A stretch of 64,000 nucleotides of DNA, taken from positions 1,116,001 through 1,180,000 of the forward strand of contig NZ_JAFBBR010000001.1 of the NCBI RefSeq assembly GCF_016907295.1, in the 5' to 3' direction. The translations under genes were made by a program, and so were the position numbers. Position 1 is the stretch's first letter. Every line of letters begins with the position of its first letter. Of this stretch, positions 1 through 7,964 are shown in pieces. The notes under the pieces were generated by a model. It was not told the origin of the DNA and ran no database searches. It was given only the letters and a program-made list of their open reading frames with translations. This DNA is from Microbacterium dextranolyticum. GTDB taxonomy: Bacteria; Actinomycetota; Actinomycetes; Actinomycetales; Microbacteriaceae.

Positions 1-1338
1 CGGTCGCGGGCTTGCGGTCGGTGCCGGTGCCGAAGGCGGCGGCGGGGCGCTGGCTTGTCCGGCGCCGGCGCCGGTGGCGGCCGTCTCGCCCTGCCCGGCC
101 AATGCCGCACCGGCCCTCGGTCCCGCGGTGGCCGCGGCTTTCACGGCCTGCGCGCCGGCGACGACGGCCGCCGCTGGGCCGGCCGCCGCGGCGCCAGCAC
201 CCGCCACTCCTGCTCCTGCTCCCGCACTTGCGCCTGCCCCGGCGCTTCCGCTCGCCCCAGCGCCCGATCCCGCAGCGGTCGCCCCTGCTGAGGCGCCGCC
301 CGTCGGGGCGGGCTTCGGCGCCGCCGCACCACCGCCTCCAGAGCCACTATCACTGCGGCTGCCGGATTGACCGTCGAGTACCTTCTTCGGCCCGTCACCG
401 GACGGCTTCGACGGGATCGGGATGGGCCGGTTCAGGGCGCGTTTCGCGTCGTCCTCGGCGCCGGCCTGCCCGTAGTAGTCGGTGCCCACGAACGCGAGGA
501 ACCGATACGTCAGGTACGGGGCGAACCCCGCCAACGCCATCAGCACGATCCCTGCGAGCGGATCGGACACGGAGGCCAGGTCGAGGTCGATGGGGGCGGC
601 GACCTGGGTGATCGCGACGAGGAAGATCACGACGAGCACGAGCTTGGACAGGATCAGGGCGATCACGAACATGGCCCACTTGCTCACCCAGCCGCGGGCC
701 GCGTCCCACGACGACCCCGAGAATGCGAGCGGGGCCAGAGCGACCGCGACCAGCAGCAGCGATTTGCGGATCAGCAGCGACAGCCAGACGATCGCCGCCG
801 ATGCGATCGCGAGCCCGGCGAGGAAGATCATGATGATCGCCCCCACCCCGGGCGCGGGGATGGACAGCGCGGAGAGCCCAACGACGAGGGCGGCGATCTT
901 GTCGCCCATGGTCTTGGCGGTCTCGCCGGCGGCTTGGATGATGCCGACGCAGAGCTGGTCGGTGATCTCCAGCAGCAACGCCACCAGGGTGACGACCACG
1001 AAGGAGCCGATCACGGCTTTCCCGAGGCCGAGCGCTGCCCGGGTGAGGGCTGTGGGGTCGCGGCGAATCATGCCGGTGATCAGTTGCAGGCAGAAGAACA
1101 GCAGCATCACGAACACGGCGATGCCGAACACGAGGTTGAACACGGACAGGAACCCTGGCCGCTGCACGTTCACCAACGTGGTGGTGTCGAACACGGTCCA
1201 GACGGCGGTGAACAGCCAGCTTGCCGCGCCGCCCATCGCTTGGGCGAGCCAGTCGAATGGCGCCGCTACCAGCGATGCGGCCGCCTCACCGGCAGTGTCG
1301 CAGACGGTGGAGATGACGGGGACATCGCATATGCCCAT
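1..1338 (-). CDS. TrbL/VirB6-like conjugation channel protein (3' end outside window)
   Basis: At least 446 residues, still open at the window edge. The start is the ATG at 1338, which gives MGICDVPV. The N-terminal two thirds has about six strongly hydrophobic segments, including residues near 60-85, 95-115 and 150-200. These are followed by a long Ala/Gly/Pro/Ser-rich tail encoded at 1-400. Polytopic domain plus disordered tail is the usual plan of TrbL/VirB6-type proteins, which form the inner-membrane channel of a type IV secretion apparatus. It is the last visible gene of a minus-strand transfer operon, 30 bp after a small two-span protein. Identification rests on topology, length and neighbours rather than a catalytic motif. 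The exact family is inferred; the membrane transfer role is fairly secure. Confidence 0.7.
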   Translation of the reverse strand, partial: MGICDVPVISTVCDTAGEAAASLVAAPFDWLAQAMGGAASWLFTAVWTVFDTTTLVNVQRPGFLSVFNLVFGIAVFVMLLFFCLQLITGMIRRDPTALTRAALGLGKAVIGSFVVVTLVALLLEITDQLCVGIIQAAGETAKTMGDKIAALVVGLSALSIPAPGVGAIIMIFLAGLAIASAAIVWLSLLIRKSLLLVAVALAPLAFSGSSWDAARGWVSKWAMFVIALILSKLVLVVIFLVAITQVAAPIDLDLASVSDPLAGIVLMALAGFAPYLTYRFLAFVGTDYYGQAGAEDDAKRALNRPIPIPSKPSGDGPKKVLDGQSGSRSDSGSGGGGAAAPKPAPTGGASAGATAAGSGAGASGSAGAGASAGAGAGVAGAGAAAAGPAAAVVAGAQAVKAAATAGPRAGAALAGQGETAATGAGAGQASAPPPPSAPAPTASPRP

Positions 1339-1368
1339 CACAAGACCTGCTTTCTGACGGACCGGGTT

Positions 1369-1638
1369 CTAGACGCTCTGGCCGACGCCCCAGAAGAAGT
1401 TCACGAGCGCGACGCTCGCGCCGCAGACGATGGCGGCACCGCAGGAAACGAGGACGCCGACCTTGCCCCGACCGGCCAGATGCGGGTTGCTGGAGTTCGC
1501 GCCATAGGCCCATACGACGGCAGAGACGATCAAGGCCAGGACGGCCAGGATCAGGCCGACTGTCATCACCGCACCGACGACGGTGCGGAGGGCCGCGATC
1601 CCAGGAAGACCGGAGCTGTTGGGGGGAATGTCGATCAC
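1369..1638 (-). CDS. small two-span membrane protein of the transfer operon (DUF6112-like)
   Basis: 89 residues. The GTG at 1638 is chosen because GAAGGAG sits about 8 nt upstream. Longer in-frame versions add only charged residues with no ribosome site. There are two hydrophobic helices (about 20-45 and 62-85) separated by a short polar loop with SNPHLAGRGK. The next upstream gene (1756-2022) has the same size, loop and topology, so the two are probably ancient duplicates. Small two-span proteins just before a TrbL-like gene recall VirB2/TrbC pilins or DUF6112 proteins of actinobacterial elements. No cleavable signal is evident. Function beyond a membrane part of the transfer machinery is not shown. 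Confidence 0.65.
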   Translation of the reverse strand: MIDIPPNSSGLPGIAALRTVVGAVMTVGLILAVLALIVSAVVWAYGANSSNPHLAGRGKVGVLVSCGAAIVCGASVALVNFFWGVGQSV

Positions 1639-1755
1639 GATGGTGTCTCCTTCAGGCGAGAGGTGGCTTCTGCCCACAGGTGCACCTCGCCTGCCACCGT
1701 GTCCTCGCCCGCCGCATCCCCAGGCACGCCTCCACGGGTGAGTCCGGGAGGTGCG

Positions 1756-2022
1756 TCAGAGTCGTTGGCCGAGAGCGATGAGCCAGTTCATCCACGCCAC
1801 CCCGCCACCGGCGAGCACGGTGGCGCCGAGCGCGACGAGCACCCCGGCCCGACCTTTCGTGGCGGCGGAGTAGTTGCCGTGCGCGGCGGCGATCGCCCAG
1901 CAGATGACCGAGACGATCAGCATGAGCACGGCGATGACGAGCACGAACATGAATAGTGCGCCGACGACCTGCTTCAGATCACCGCTCCCGGCCAGGCCGC
2001 CGAAGTTCGGAAACACGCCCAT
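1756..2022 (-). CDS. small two-span membrane protein of the transfer operon (DUF6112-like), paralogue of the next gene
   Basis: 88 residues from the ATG at 2022, whose A is shared with the TGA of the upstream M23 hydrolase gene (TGATG), implying coupled translation. It starts MGVFPNFGGL. Two hydrophobic helices flank a loop with SAATKGRAGV, matching the layout of the neighbouring 89-residue protein. Both probably sit in the inner membrane as subunits of the mating channel, perhaps pilin-like. The family label is tentative; the paralogy is directly visible from the matching helix-loop-helix layout. Confidence 0.65.
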   Translation of the reverse strand: MGVFPNFGGLAGSGDLKQVVGALFMFVLVIAVLMLIVSVICWAIAAAHGNYSAATKGRAGVLVALGATVLAGGGVAWMNWLIALGQRL

Positions 2023-3269
2023 CACGCGCCCCTGCGAGAAACGGGTGCCGTGATCGGGCCTGCCTGCACCGGCCAAGCCACAGCTGTAGTCCCGTGGGCC
2101 TCACATCCGGTCGTGGGGCCGGTGGTCGCGGTGGGGAGGTTCGCGGCGCCGTGCTGAGTGAGCCAGGCGGCGGCGTCGATCGCGGTGCCGTTGGTGCCGC
2201 CGGGGCGGACCTCGAAGTGCAGATGCGGGCCGGTGGACATGCCGTCGGAGCCGACGTCGCCGATGTGCTGGCCGGCGGTCACCCGGTCTCCGACCTGGAC
2301 GAGGATGCCGGTGTCCCACATGTGCCCGTACGCGGTCGCGACCGTCCGCCCGTCGATGCGATGCTCGATGACGATCAGGTTCCCGTATCCGGCGACCGGC
2401 CCTGCGACGGTCACGACACCGTCCGCGGCGGCGAGGATCGGGGTCCCCGCAGGGGCGGCGAAGTCGGTGCCCGTATGGAACGACACTTCCCCCGTGATCG
2501 GGTGGATACGCGCGCCGAACGGCGACGCCAACACCCAACTCCCCGCAGGCAGCGGGAACACCATATGCGACGAGCCGTCCGCAAAGGTCGGTCCGACGGT
2601 GGCGGAGTCAGCCCGCGAGACAGTGGTGCTGATCAGGGCATTGAGGATCGCATCCGCGACGGGTGCGTTGTTGCGGTAGCGGTCGGGGAACGCGGACACC
2701 TCGACGGACTGGGCGGCTTCCCCAGGGTCCATCGTCTGCCAGCCGAGAATGTCGAGGAGCCCCTGGGGGGAGCCATGATTCGGGCCGGTCGGCCCACCGA
2801 AGAACGCGCGGGCTTGGTAGGCCGGATCCATGAGGTCGGCGACGGTGCCCCACCCGGATTGCGGGCGCATCTGGAACAGGCCGAGGGAATCGTGGTCGCC
2901 GCCGTTGCCGTCGTTGGGGTAGTCTCCCGACTCAGGGTAGGTGCCGGTGTTCGCGAGCATCCGCAGCGTGGACTCGGTGAGCGCCGCCATCAGCGCGATC
3001 TTCACCCCGGGACGGCCAACCCCGTCGATCTTGTCGCCGACCGTGATGATCGTCGCCGCGTGCGTGAGCTGCGCCTTGCTCAGGGTGAAGGTACTGCCGT
3101 CCGCAGTGGTGACCCGGAGGTTGTCGGGCACGGTGCCTACCGAGAGCGACCCGGTGGTCGAGCATGCGGCATTAGCGGCCGGGTTCATCAGCACCCCAAC
3201 CGACAGCAGCAGAGTCGCCGGCGCGAAGAAGAGCACGGCGAGCGCGAGAACGGCGAGCTTGCGGAACAC
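2022..3269 (-). CDS. secreted M23 peptidoglycan hydrolase of the conjugation apparatus
   Basis: 415 residues with an N-terminal signal/anchor (MFRKLAVLALAVLFF, cleavage possibly after ANA). The middle region (about 70-200) has a lysozyme-like look, with SLGLFQMRPQSGWG typical of transglycosylase-type folds. The C-terminal part (about 235-375) is a LytM/M23 metallopeptidase domain with the zinc-binding motifs HTGTDFAAP and HLHFE and the conserved AYGHM. Such two-domain wall hydrolases open the murein for the mating channel in Gram-positive conjugative elements. It lies between a membrane-anchored protein and the small membrane subunits, consistent with that role. Confidence 0.85.
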   Translation of the reverse strand: MFRKLAVLALAVLFFAPATLLLSVGVLMNPAANAACSTTGSLSVGTVPDNLRVTTADGSTFTLSKAQLTHAATIITVGDKIDGVGRPGVKIALMAALTESTLRMLANTGTYPESGDYPNDGNGGDHDSLGLFQMRPQSGWGTVADLMDPAYQARAFFGGPTGPNHGSPQGLLDILGWQTMDPGEAAQSVEVSAFPDRYRNNAPVADAILNALISTTVSRADSATVGPTFADGSSHMVFPLPAGSWVLASPFGARIHPITGEVSFHTGTDFAAPAGTPILAAADGVVTVAGPVAGYGNLIVIEHRIDGRTVATAYGHMWDTGILVQVGDRVTAGQHIGDVGSDGMSTGPHLHFEVRPGGTNGTAIDAAAWLTQHGAANLPTATTGPTTGCEAHGTTAVAWPVQAGPITAPVSRRGA

Positions 3270-3281
3270 GAGAGCCTGCTC

Positions 3282-3962
3282 TCAGCGCAGCGGGTTGTCG
3301 ACCTGAGACAGCCGCAGCAGATGGCAGGTCGGGTGGGTCGGTGCGCAGACGATAAACACGGTGAACGACACTGCGTGCTCGCTGGACACAGGCTCCCCGT
3401 TCCACACGCCATCGCGGTGCCGGATGCCCTCGATCGTGTACGCCCTGGTGCCCGGTGTGATCTGACCGGGCTGGGCCTGTGCCACGGCGTCGGCCCACGC
3501 CGCGGGCACGAACACTCGATCGATCACGAGGCGTTGCCGGGTTTCGTGCTTGCGCAGCTCGATCCACGCGTCTCGCGTCGGCAGATACGCCGAGACATCG
3601 GAGGCCAGACCGGCCTGTTCGCTGCCGGTCGGGTCACCGGCGTCGAGGATGATGGACGTGTAGTCCAGAGGCATCAGCCCGCTCGTGGTGTCCCACGCGA
3701 AGATCGCCTTCGCGACATTGCGGGCGAACGTCTCCGGGTCAGCGGATCGCACCACAACCGGCAACCGCGGTGACGCCGGTCCCGGCATGGAGGGTGCGGA
3801 CGGCGGGGACGCTGAAAGCTCCGGGTGCGGGGCGCTGGCGCTGCGCGGGCCGGCGATGAGGCCGTAGATGCCGACCCCGGCAAGGAGCAGCAGCACAACC
3901 CCCGCGGCAATCAGCGCGATCAGGCGGCCACGCGAAGGCGACGGAGAACGAGAGGTCTTCAT
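3282..3962 (-). CDS. membrane-anchored transfer-operon protein of unknown fold
   Basis: 226 residues from the ATG at 3962. A longer in-frame extension to 4157 is low-complexity and overlaps the ParB-like gene, so it is not used. A basic N-terminus (MKTSRSPSPSRGR) precedes one hydrophobic helix (about 15-36), a Ser/Pro-rich linker and an extracytoplasmic domain of about 150 residues. Topology and position resemble TcpC/VirB8-type scaffold proteins, but I see no diagnostic motif. It lies 12 bp before the hydrolase gene and 38 bp after the ParB-like gene. Membership of the conjugation operon is clear; the VirB8-like role is inference. Confidence 0.6.
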   Translation of the reverse strand: MKTSRSPSPSRGRLIALIAAGVVLLLLAGVGIYGLIAGPRSASAPHPELSASPPSAPSMPGPASPRLPVVVRSADPETFARNVAKAIFAWDTTSGLMPLDYTSIILDAGDPTGSEQAGLASDVSAYLPTRDAWIELRKHETRQRLVIDRVFVPAAWADAVAQAQPGQITPGTRAYTIEGIRHRDGVWNGEPVSSEHAVSFTVFIVCAPTHPTCHLLRLSQVDNPLR

Positions 3963-4000
3963 GCCCCTCAGGTGCACCCCGACCGCCACAGGCCACGGCT

Positions 4001-5002
4001 TCACACGGCGCGCAGGTGCGGAATTCCAGCCTGCTCGCGCGCGGCGCGGAGGTCGCTGGCGAACCGTCGGGTGCCTTCCGCGGTCGCGTAGAATGCCTCG
4101 GCTTGCTCGTCGGTGAGCTGCGCGGCGAGTTCGTCGAGGTCGTAGTGCAGCCACCACGAGTCGAGCTCGGCCCAGGTCAGCGCGAAAGCCCGCACCGCGT
4201 ACCGCGCCTCCGGTCCGGCCTGCGTCGGCGCCTTGGGTCTTTTCGTCTTCTTCGAGCGGTTCTTCGGCTCGGCGCCCACCCGTGCGAGGGCCTGTTCGGC
4301 CAGATCGTGCAGATGAGCATCGCGGGCGGCGCCGCCGGTCCGTTCGAGGTCGCGAGCACGCTGATACGCCGGATCGACCGGACCACCGGCCTCGATGGCC
4401 GCCATCCCGGCTCGTGCTTCGGCACGTACCGCATCGGGCGTTTCAGGGTCCGCGACAAGGCGTTCGAGGTAGCCGATCTGCTCCAGCCGCGTATAGGACG
4501 CGGCTCCGGTGACCATCTCCGCTGCCTGCCTGCGCGCATCCCCAGCCGGTGTGGTCAACGGCTCCGCCGATTCGGCGGAGCCGTTCGACCACCGCGGCTG
4601 ATAGTCACTCGTGAACTGCCCGGCGACCTCGCGACGTTTCGCGTCCTCGGCCATCAGCGTCTTGATCTCCCGATACAGGCCGGCGGCCTCCAGCGGGGTG
4701 AGGGTCTTGTGGAGCTGGTTGTCGTCCTGCTCGGCCAACAGGTGTCCCAACCGGTCCGAGATGGCGGATCGCACCCAGACGTTGACGGTCCGCCAGCCGA
4801 GGTTCTTGATCGCCGCGAGCCGACGCACCCCGCACACCAGCAGCCCGTCCGGGGTGATCGTGATGGGTTGCAGCAGCCCGTCCCGATCGATAGACGCCGC
4901 GAGGGCGTCCAGGTCACCGAGGTCCTGCCGGTGTCGATGGCCGACCTGGATCGACTCGACCGTCCGGTCGAGTTCAATGTGCCCGGTCGCCGTGGACATC
5001 AC
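4001..5002 (-). CDS. ParB-like nuclease-fold DNA-binding protein of the element
   Basis: 333 residues. The N-terminus carries a ParB/Srx-type domain (residues about 8-100), with DLDALAASIDRDGLLQPITI and LVCGVRRLAAIKNLG matching the usual 'try-neighbours' and GxRRxxA motifs. A helical middle and a charged C-terminus (KNRSKKTKRPKAP) follow, ending in a helical domain of about 60 residues. Plasmids and integrative elements often carry ParB homologues for maintenance or operon control. No ParA partner is visible here. The start overlaps the preceding gene by ATGA. Whether it binds CTP or DNA cannot be read directly. Confidence 0.75.
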   Translation of the reverse strand: MMSTATGHIELDRTVESIQVGHRHRQDLGDLDALAASIDRDGLLQPITITPDGLLVCGVRRLAAIKNLGWRTVNVWVRSAISDRLGHLLAEQDDNQLHKTLTPLEAAGLYREIKTLMAEDAKRREVAGQFTSDYQPRWSNGSAESAEPLTTPAGDARRQAAEMVTGAASYTRLEQIGYLERLVADPETPDAVRAEARAGMAAIEAGGPVDPAYQRARDLERTGGAARDAHLHDLAEQALARVGAEPKNRSKKTKRPKAPTQAGPEARYAVRAFALTWAELDSWWLHYDLDELAAQLTDEQAEAFYATAEGTRRFASDLRAAREQAGIPHLRAV

Positions 5003-5859
5003 GCACCCCGCCCGGTCCCCGTACGAGGTGCGGCCTGGCTGATGGTCGCCACGAGCCCGTCATCGCCCAACAGGCTCGGCAGGCCTTCGCCGATCAGGAG
5101 GCGCAGCAGGATGCCGCGTCCTTCACCTGTCGCCGCGTAGCCCGGAGTGGTGCGTCCCAGCAGTATCCGCAGCAACACGGTCCACGACACGGCCGGGACA
5201 TCGAGCAGGGCGCGGGCGTGCCGGTCGCGGCGGAGCGCCTCATACGTGGCGGTGCGTGATCCGATCCGGGCGAGGGCTTCGCAGATGTGCTCGATCGCTG
5301 GGCGGGCGGTGCCCTCCGGCCAGCCCAGCAGTAGGAACAACAGAATCGTGTCCTCCACCGCGCCTGTCACCGACGCAGGCTCGCCCGCATCCGCATCCAC
5401 CTCGTCGCCGTCGTGAGGGTCGGTGATGTGGAACGCCGGGTGGTAGTCCGACAGGTTGTTCTCGCGCTCGGAGAGGCGTTCGGGGTCGTGGAAGCAGGAG
5501 ACGTGCGGGCGCCTTGCTTGATGCACCGAGCACAGCAGCCCTTGGCCGCGTTCTTCGGCGATGCAGGTGATCCGCACCGCATGGGTGACGACAGCCCAGG
5601 GATCGTCGGCTTCGCGGGCGGCGCGGGTGCGCATCACGTCGAACGCTGCCGACGCGGCCTCCCACGGGTCCAGGCCGTGCTTGCGCGCGAGCGGCGCGTA
5701 CTTGTCCGCGGCGTAGGTCATCAACGCGGCGGCTACCGGGTCGTGCTCCCATGCGCCGGGGCCGGCGTCGTGGAGCCTGCGCAGCAGGGCGCGCAGGCCC
5801 TCCCCGTTGGTGTAGTCCTCACCGGCAGGATCGATCGCCGTCGTTGTCGTGGTGGTCAT
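4999..5859 (-). CDS. conserved-looking protein of the transfer operon, unknown function
   Basis: 286 residues from the ATG at 5859 (MTTTTTTAIDP). An in-frame extension to 5934 is unlikely because the ATG follows a purine-rich ribosome site. The protein is acidic and mostly helical, with a stretch around residue 100 (ITCIAEERGQGLL) and several Leu-rich helices near the C-terminus. No signal peptide or membrane span is evident and I do not recognise a family. It is coupled by ATGA to the downstream ParB-like gene and follows a 95-bp gap after the small unknown gene. Position suggests an element-maintenance or transfer accessory role. Confidence 0.6.
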   Translation of the reverse strand: MTTTTTTAIDPAGEDYTNGEGLRALLRRLHDAGPGAWEHDPVAAALMTYAADKYAPLARKHGLDPWEAASAAFDVMRTRAAREADDPWAVVTHAVRITCIAEERGQGLLCSVHQARRPHVSCFHDPERLSERENNLSDYHPAFHITDPHDGDEVDADAGEPASVTGAVEDTILLFLLLGWPEGTARPAIEHICEALARIGSRTATYEALRRDRHARALLDVPAVSWTVLLRILLGRTTPGYAATGEGRGILLRLLIGEGLPSLLGDDGLVATISQAAPRTGTGRGA

Positions 5860-5953
5860 GGTCAGGGCACCTCCTGGCAGGCAGGTGCGCCGGTCGCTCC
5901 TGGCGACCGTCACCCCGCCGTCCTGGGTGTCCATGACCCATCACCACCCCGGG

Positions 5954-6349
5954 CTACCTCATCCCGACCCCGGACCGTGCCGGGCCTTCGACGTGCTGAC
6001 CGCGACGACCGAACGCCGACACGGGCGGCAACCGCTTCGCACGCTCCGACACCGACCGTGCCCCCATCGCGAGGGTCGAACGGAAACGGCGGCCCTGCAC
6101 GGCTTGGAACTCGATCCCGCGCCCCGCGAGATTTCCGCTCGAGCGGACGAACAGATCGGTCGGGCGCACCCAGTCCACGCCCCTGCCGCGTACCCGATTC
6201 AGGCGCTCCTGCAGCGCATCGCGGCGGGCGGACTTCTGCTTGATCGCATCAGGCGTCCCCGCCTCCAAGGCCTCGGCTTCAGGCTTGGACTGGTCGTGCT
6301 CAGGGATGCCCTTCGGTGACCGTTCGCGCATCAGGTGGTCGGTGCTCAT
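5954..6349 (-). CDS. small basic protein of the transfer operon, unknown function
   Basis: 131 residues, start ATG overlapping the DUF2637 gene stop by ATGA. The N-terminal half is charged and probably helical (KPEAEALEAG, KQKSARRDALQERLNRVRG). The middle has a Trp-containing segment (GRGVDWVRPTDLFVRSS) and the C-terminus is Arg-rich. No membrane segment or known catalytic motif is visible. High basicity could indicate nucleic-acid binding, perhaps an accessory to the primase-polymerase upstream, but that is only inference from the operon. Confidence 0.5.
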   Translation of the reverse strand: MSTDHLMRERSPKGIPEHDQSKPEAEALEAGTPDAIKQKSARRDALQERLNRVRGRGVDWVRPTDLFVRSSGNLAGRGIEFQAVQGRRFRSTLAMGARSVSERAKRLPPVSAFGRRGQHVEGPARSGVGMR

Positions 6350-7044
6350 GCTGTCGCTCCCTCCGGCAACGGCGCAGAGTCCCGTTGCGCTGGTTCATCG
6401 GATTGGTGCGCGTCGGCGAACCAACGCCCAACGGTCGAAGGATGCACATCCAGGGCGCGCGCGATCTTCTTGTTCGACAGCCCCGACTCCCGCAGTTCCA
6501 CCGCCCTCTCGCGTCGGCCTGCCGCACGCTCGGACATTGACGGGGTGATCGCGACCGTGTCGGCTTGCATGGTGGTCAACGGCGCCAAAGCAACCGATAC
6601 GGCCCCCGCGGTCTTTGCGGTCTGGTCGGCTGGCTCGCTGGGACGGGCGCGGGTGAGGATGACGGTGAGGTGCGTGATCGCGAGCAGCACGACCGGTGGC
6701 ACCGCCGCGACGGAAGCGGCCAGCCCTGCGGGGACGTCCGCGTCGGCCGAGACGACCGCGTGCAGCGAGTTCGCCGTCACCGACACCGCCGCCGAGCCAG
6801 CGAGCAGCGTCCACGGATACCAGGCGACCCGCTCTCCGCCGAGCGCGACGACCGCGACCGTGGACACCACGATCACGCCGTCCACGATCAGCGGCCACGC
6901 CCAGGCTTGTCCGTCGTCGATCCCGGACCGGCGCGCCAAATCCGCGAGCGAGGTGAACGACAGCCAGAACGCGCCCGCGGCGATGAAAACCGTGCCCGCC
7001 GCCGAGGTGATGACCGCCCACTGGCGGCCTGGCCACGCCCTCAC
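6346..7044 (-). CDS. DUF2637-type membrane protein with C-terminal helix-turn-helix
   Basis: 232 residues. Four hydrophobic helices occupy residues about 8-135 (for example AVITSAAGTVFIAAGAFWLS and WAWPLIVDGVIVVSTVAVVA). The W-P-x-x-VDG arrangement is typical of DUF2637/SpdB-like proteins of actinomycete plasmids, linked to spread of transferring DNA through mycelium. The C-terminus (about 175-215) is a resolvase-type HTH: RERAVELRESGLSNKKIARALDV in part, then STVGRWFADAH. The HTH suggests the protein tethers DNA to the membrane or regulates the operon. It overlaps both neighbours by ATGA. Confidence 0.8.
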   Translation of the reverse strand: MRAWPGRQWAVITSAAGTVFIAAGAFWLSFTSLADLARRSGIDDGQAWAWPLIVDGVIVVSTVAVVALGGERVAWYPWTLLAGSAAVSVTANSLHAVVSADADVPAGLAASVAAVPPVVLLAITHLTVILTRARPSEPADQTAKTAGAVSVALAPLTTMQADTVAITPSMSERAAGRRERAVELRESGLSNKKIARALDVHPSTVGRWFADAHQSDEPAQRDSAPLPEGATA

Positions 7045-7964
7045 GAGAGCCCCCGCGCCGACACCCGCTGCCGAGCGGCGCTAGGCGCAGCAGGAGCTGC
7101 GCGGTCGTCTCGGATCGCGACCGCGTGAACGCGGCGATAGGCGCTGTCGACAGTCCGGACGATCTCACGCTCCTCGAAGCCAGGCTGCACCGCAGCCGCC
7201 ACCAGCACCTCCCGTGCGTCCGCGAGGGAGACATCGTTCTCCGCCAAGCGGCACGCCGCCCAGAACAATGAACGATTCCGTTCACCCTCGCCCTGCCGGC
7301 CGACCCACGACGCCAACCGCTCGACCTCCGCGACATTGATGCTTCGCGCCGAGACCGCAAACCTCATCGATGCCGTTCGGGGAGGAGTGAGGAAGTCGCG
7401 CAGACGCACAGCATCCACCGGCACACGCTCGTTCTGTTCGGCGATGACGTGGTAGCGGGTCGGGGCTCCATCGATCGTGCGGATCGAGGGCGGAGCGACG
7501 ATGTAGCCGCCGTCGCCACGGAAATCGATACCGGCGCCGGCCGACTGCCACGACCGCTGCTCAACGCCCGAGGTCGCCGAGAAGTAGACGTGCAGACCGC
7601 CGGTCGGCGTGCGCACCATCAGCCCCCACCCCTCGACCAGCCCCGCGGCGTCGACGCGGGCGAACGCGGCGGGCCCGTCGACCGGACCGTGCACATCGAC
7701 ATCGACCACGACCAGGCCCGACGCACCACCTGTCGGGATGCCGATGTTCGCCGCCGGGACCGCACGCCACCACGCGCGAACCTGTGTCGCGTCCGTCGTC
7801 GCGTCCAGGAACCCGCGCCCGTCCCGGATCAGCGGTGTCTTGCCGCCAGGTGCACAGGGGAACACCGGCACCCCTGCCAGCACGAGAGCCAACGCCGCAC
7901 CGGGCAACCGCCACCCACGGCTGACCGCGGCCAGTACGGTGAGCGCATCGTCGCCGACCATCAC
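7041..7964 (-). CDS. bifunctional DNA primase/polymerase (Prim-Pol)
   Basis: 307 residues. The N-terminal 190 residues match the Prim-Pol fold: VPVFPCAPGGKTPL near residue 32, a WW pair, NIGIPTGGASGLVVVDVDVHGP near 90 with the metal-binding DVDVH, then GGLHVYF and GIDFRGDGGYIVAPPS, the usual later motif. The C-terminal 90 residues are helical. Such enzymes prime and extend DNA during replication of plasmids and integrative elements. ATGA overlaps on both sides put it in one translational unit with ArdC and the DUF2637 protein. Confidence 0.88.
   Translation of the reverse strand: MMVGDDALTVLAAVSRGWRLPGAALALVLAGVPVFPCAPGGKTPLIRDGRGFLDATTDATQVRAWWRAVPAANIGIPTGGASGLVVVDVDVHGPVDGPAAFARVDAAGLVEGWGLMVRTPTGGLHVYFSATSGVEQRSWQSAGAGIDFRGDGGYIVAPPSIRTIDGAPTRYHVIAEQNERVPVDAVRLRDFLTPPRTASMRFAVSARSINVAEVERLASWVGRQGEGERNRSLFWAACRLAENDVSLADAREVLVAAAVQPGFEEREIVRTVDSAYRRVHAVAIRDDRAAPAAPSAARQRVSARGLS

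Noticed and set aside
74..370. Ala/Pro-rich repeats near the window start as a separate gene or tandem-repeat locus
   Set aside because: They are the low-complexity tail of the TrbL-like protein read on the other strand, without regular repeat units.
367..1956. Long plus-strand open frame opposite the TrbL-like gene, rich in Asp, His, Arg and Gly
   Set aside because: It is an antisense frame of real minus-strand genes. Composition is skewed, there is no domain, and the minus-strand genes have membrane helices and ribosome sites.
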